Position numbers and translations under genes: made by a program. Below the pieces are notes generated by a model. That model had not been told where the DNA came from. It saw only the letters and a list, made by a program, of their open reading frames with translations, and searched no databases. From positions 2,322,135 to 2,386,134 of the forward strand of contig OZ025211.1 of assembly GCA_964019055.1 (NCBI GenBank): 64,000 bases of DNA. The letters run 5' to 3'. This stretch comes from Anthopleura xanthogrammica. Taxonomy: Eukaryota > Cnidaria > Anthozoa > Actiniaria > Actiniidae. Positions 61,596 to 64,000 of the stretch are shown here, piece by piece (within the stretch, counting starts at the first letter, position 1; every line of letters begins with the position of its first letter).

Positions 61596-63332
61596 TTACA
61601 CAGTTGCTGACACTCCAGTATTTGTGGACAGAAGTGATTCCCTTTCATCTCTTTCATCCCTTTCATTCCCACTTTCAGTTGAGTCATGTGACTCCGTAAC
61701 CTGAGAGATATGAAAATCACGTCTTGGGTGTACATACTGCAGTGAGCTCTTTTTACGGTTGATGATGTAAAAGTGCAAGAACATGTGCAGAGAAAAGCCA
61801 AGGTGAATAGGGGCCGCCGCTTCAAGAAATGCGATTATAGTTGGGTCAAGTTGGGACTGGCTGAGCAAGTGTTCCACACGTCCATTATACTGGTCAATCA
61901 CACTTGTTATGAAAATTGACAGAAGTGCCAGCATGATGGCTGGAACTAGAAGATGGCACCATCGCCGACTGATATTCCTGGATTGCAAACAGTAATGTGG
62001 ACCCATCTTGACAAAGAAGTAAAGCTGAAACAATATCCCAATAGCTCGTACTAGATTCTTCACAGAAGTCCATACCAAATATGAGCTTGCAGGCACCTCG
62101 TCAGCTGGTTTGGACATGGTAGGAAAGGTCCACAGGAAACAAAAGGATGCTTTCATCAACCGGAAAACGAATCCAACAGCACCCATGAAACCAACCATCA
62201 TATCTATTGCCTTAGATTCAGTTTCCCGCCATTTGCTGCGGTTGTTTTCAGTTGGAGTGCTGCCAGCTAGAAGCAATAAACCAAACAAAATGACTGCTAA
62301 GTTAGACAAGATAGGAAAAATGTTTGACCAGTCTCCAACAAAGTCTAGGTATTGCAGCCCATTGACTAACGGCAGGCCCACACAAATAAGCCCGATTATG
62401 TAGCCATAACCAGAGTAGTGGACGACCTCGACATTAACAGACGAACTAGTCTCTCTGTCAGGGCGTGGGTCATCATGAGGGGTCTCTGTTCTGCCATCCC
62501 CCGTGTCTTCGAGCTCAAATGCATGTTCCAGGAATAACAAGCTACATAGAAGCCGATAGTCAATAAGTAAGGCATTGTAGGCAGATTTCACGATAGAGAA
62601 GCCATTTCCAAAGAGCGTCATGGCGAAGGTGTTGTCAGTATGAGAAGTGACGATGGAGTCGATCCATAAAGCAAAATTCAATAAAGAGATTATTTTCAAA
62701 AACCATGAGCACCCCAATCGCATCGAAGGTCTTGGTACTTTATGGCGTAAACTGAAGTGGTAAATAGATGCTTGAACGAGCTTCTGGGTGAGAGAAATGA
62801 ACTCAATTGCAGCGTACACAGGTGCGGGGGACTTACTAGCTGCGCCAATAGCGAAGAACATCTCCAGAGCGCTGAGAGGTAGCGTGATCACCCAGATGAC
62901 TATCCCCATGCTACCATGTGTATGACCAACAGGAATCAAAGGTCGTCCATAGTCGTCTCTCCCTCTACCAGGATTCTGTCGCTCAAATAGAAAGACAACT
63001 CCGGTAATCATAAGAATTACACCAATAGAAACCTCGACCAAAAGTCTGTAGACGCCATAGATTGTTTCGTGTTTATAGCATCCAAGAGTTGTGATGGTGG
63101 TAAGCAAAGCACCCAGAAAGAAAATCACGATGCCGATTCTTGTTTCGACAAACCCTCTTCCCAGTCGCTTCCAGTAGTACAAGAATAAGACAATAGAGGC
63201 AGCTGAGAAGAGAATACTTGATAGTACAGTAAGAATCACACTGGAAGACAAAGATACGTCTGTCCTAACCGGCACCCCTGTTGTTGGGGCTTGAGTTGTT
63301 GCATTAGATTAGGTTATATAAGCAGTAGTCAT
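61596..63332 (-). pseudogene. Otopetrin-like copy B, start region broken
   Basis: This aligns with copy A along its whole length and stays open for about 560 codons. The homologous start ATG (63330-63332) is followed by only seven codons: a deletion of about 45 nt removes part of the N-terminus, and the TAC of copy A (Tyr) is TAA here (63309-63311). The open part begins with VPVRTDVSLSSS and has no in-frame ATG until about residue 90 (LMITGVVF), inside the third hydrophobic segment. A GTG at 63275 is not a plausible animal start. Either the gene is dead, or an unseen upstream exon or a non-AUG start rescues it. The membrane segments are otherwise preserved, including substitutions that are mostly conservative. 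Confidence 0.7.
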
Positions 63333-64000
63333 CGATCAGAGAATATAACGTGCAACCACGTTACCGAGTCCAAACTAAACAATCAGCCGACAATCAGTAT
63401 GAAACTGAAAAAGAAAGACTGTAGTCTCTTTACAAACTGTAAACATTTTTCAAGCAATTTTTAGTTGCTAACTTGAAGTAGTGAATTCTTGTAGCGGGCA
63501 GTTGTATGGACTTTTGTGCAGCATTCACGCACTGATTTCAGTGAAGGTCACGTCAAGGATGATTTCTTGGAAATGTAAAAACCAGGAGTTTGTTTCAGTA
63601 ATAAACCTTCATTCATTCTTTATTCATTGAGCCGGAATTTGCAAATTGTTTTTGAATTATTTAACCGATAATCATGACTAGAAACTAAAACTGGTTCTTT
63701 CCGGCTTTATTTTCGAATCAAAGCTATATATGTATACGCAACTGTTTATACATCGATCCAAATGCGAAACATACACCTAGCTCTGGTCTTTTAGAAACCA
63801 GCTCAAGATCACAGTCATTATCATCATAACCACCAACAATCCACCACCACCACAATCCACTACCATTACATCACGACCACAATTCACTATCAACATCATC
63901 ACCACAATCCACCGCAATCCACTATCAACATCATCACCACCACCACAATCCACCATGGATAACCACAAATCACTATCAACATCATCACCACCATCCACCA
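63333..64000. other. Otopetrin-like B 5' flank and second CCACCA tract
   Basis: Bases 63333-63790 match the copy A 5' flank with several indels. From about 63825 to the window end it is a CCACCACAATCC-type repeat, as after copy A. No gene is seen. Confidence 0.6.

Larger units (their letters stand above)
54735..64000. repeat. ~4.95-kb segmental duplication carrying otopetrin-like genes
   Basis: The sequence from 54735 matches that from 59688 with an offset near 4953 bp, over the caspase 3' flank, a MITE, the otopetrin-like gene and its 5' flank, into the CCACCA-type tract. Identity is high over the gene and 3' flank and lower upstream of the start codons. The left junction of copy 2 follows a G-rich GGCGTAGCCAGG repeat (about 59572-59687). 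Copy 2 continues to or past the window edge. Confidence 0.9.

Noticed and set aside
61596..63275. Copy B otopetrin-like ORF as an intact 559-aa gene starting at GTG
   Set aside because: GTG is not a normal animal start; the ancestral ATG is followed by TAA, so I called it a pseudogene.

Overview
This is nuclear DNA of an invertebrate animal, most likely a cnidarian and probably an anthozoan. The protein genes have short GT-AG exons and long AT-rich introns full of small palindromic transposons. The gene families fit an early-branching metazoan: a cnidarian-style caspase, a Rab29/Rab32-type GTPase, an ataxin-7 SAGA subunit, a SENP8-type NEDD8 protease and duplicated otopetrin-like channels. 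The clade is inferred from gene content and repeat style; no species can be named.

Bases 1-22460 (minus strand) hold a tandem array of four paralogous genes for secreted, chondroitin sulfate ABC lyase-like enzymes (polysaccharide lyase family 8), called Lyase-A to Lyase-D here from left to right. Each gene has a small exon carrying the signal peptide, then a phase-1 intron, then one exon of about 3.5 kb encoding the whole enzyme. Lyase-A contributes only its signal exon, because its main exon lies off the left edge. Lyase-B is intact. Lyase-C is a pseudogene with an in-frame TGA and an Arg-to-Cys change at the predicted catalytic arginine. Lyase-D has a 5-nt slip duplication that frameshifts the last ~50 codons. 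A perfect-looking 804-bp tandem duplication, a LINE fragment and several TIR elements sit between the genes. Comparing paralogs gives the empty sites for some of these insertions.

Bases 22461-30215 hold a 75-bp satellite interrupted by palindromic elements, then a six-exon SENP8 (NEDD8 protease) gene on the minus strand. SENP8 shares a ~575-bp divergent promoter region with a 15-exon ataxin-7-like gene on the plus strand (30791-42530). Both exon models keep frame through every junction and give 217 and 937 residues.

Bases 46685-49672 hold a six-exon Rab29/Rab32-family GTPase with a 16-nt microexon. Bases 51942-53967 hold a three-exon caspase whose short prodomain carries a RHIM-like amyloid motif, an unusual combination and the best candidate for an undescribed signalling protein here. 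From 54735 to the end, a ~4.95-kb segmental duplication carries two single-exon otopetrin-like membrane protein genes on the minus strand. The second copy has lost its start region through a deletion plus a TAC-to-TAA change. The window ends in a second CCACCA-type repeat tract.
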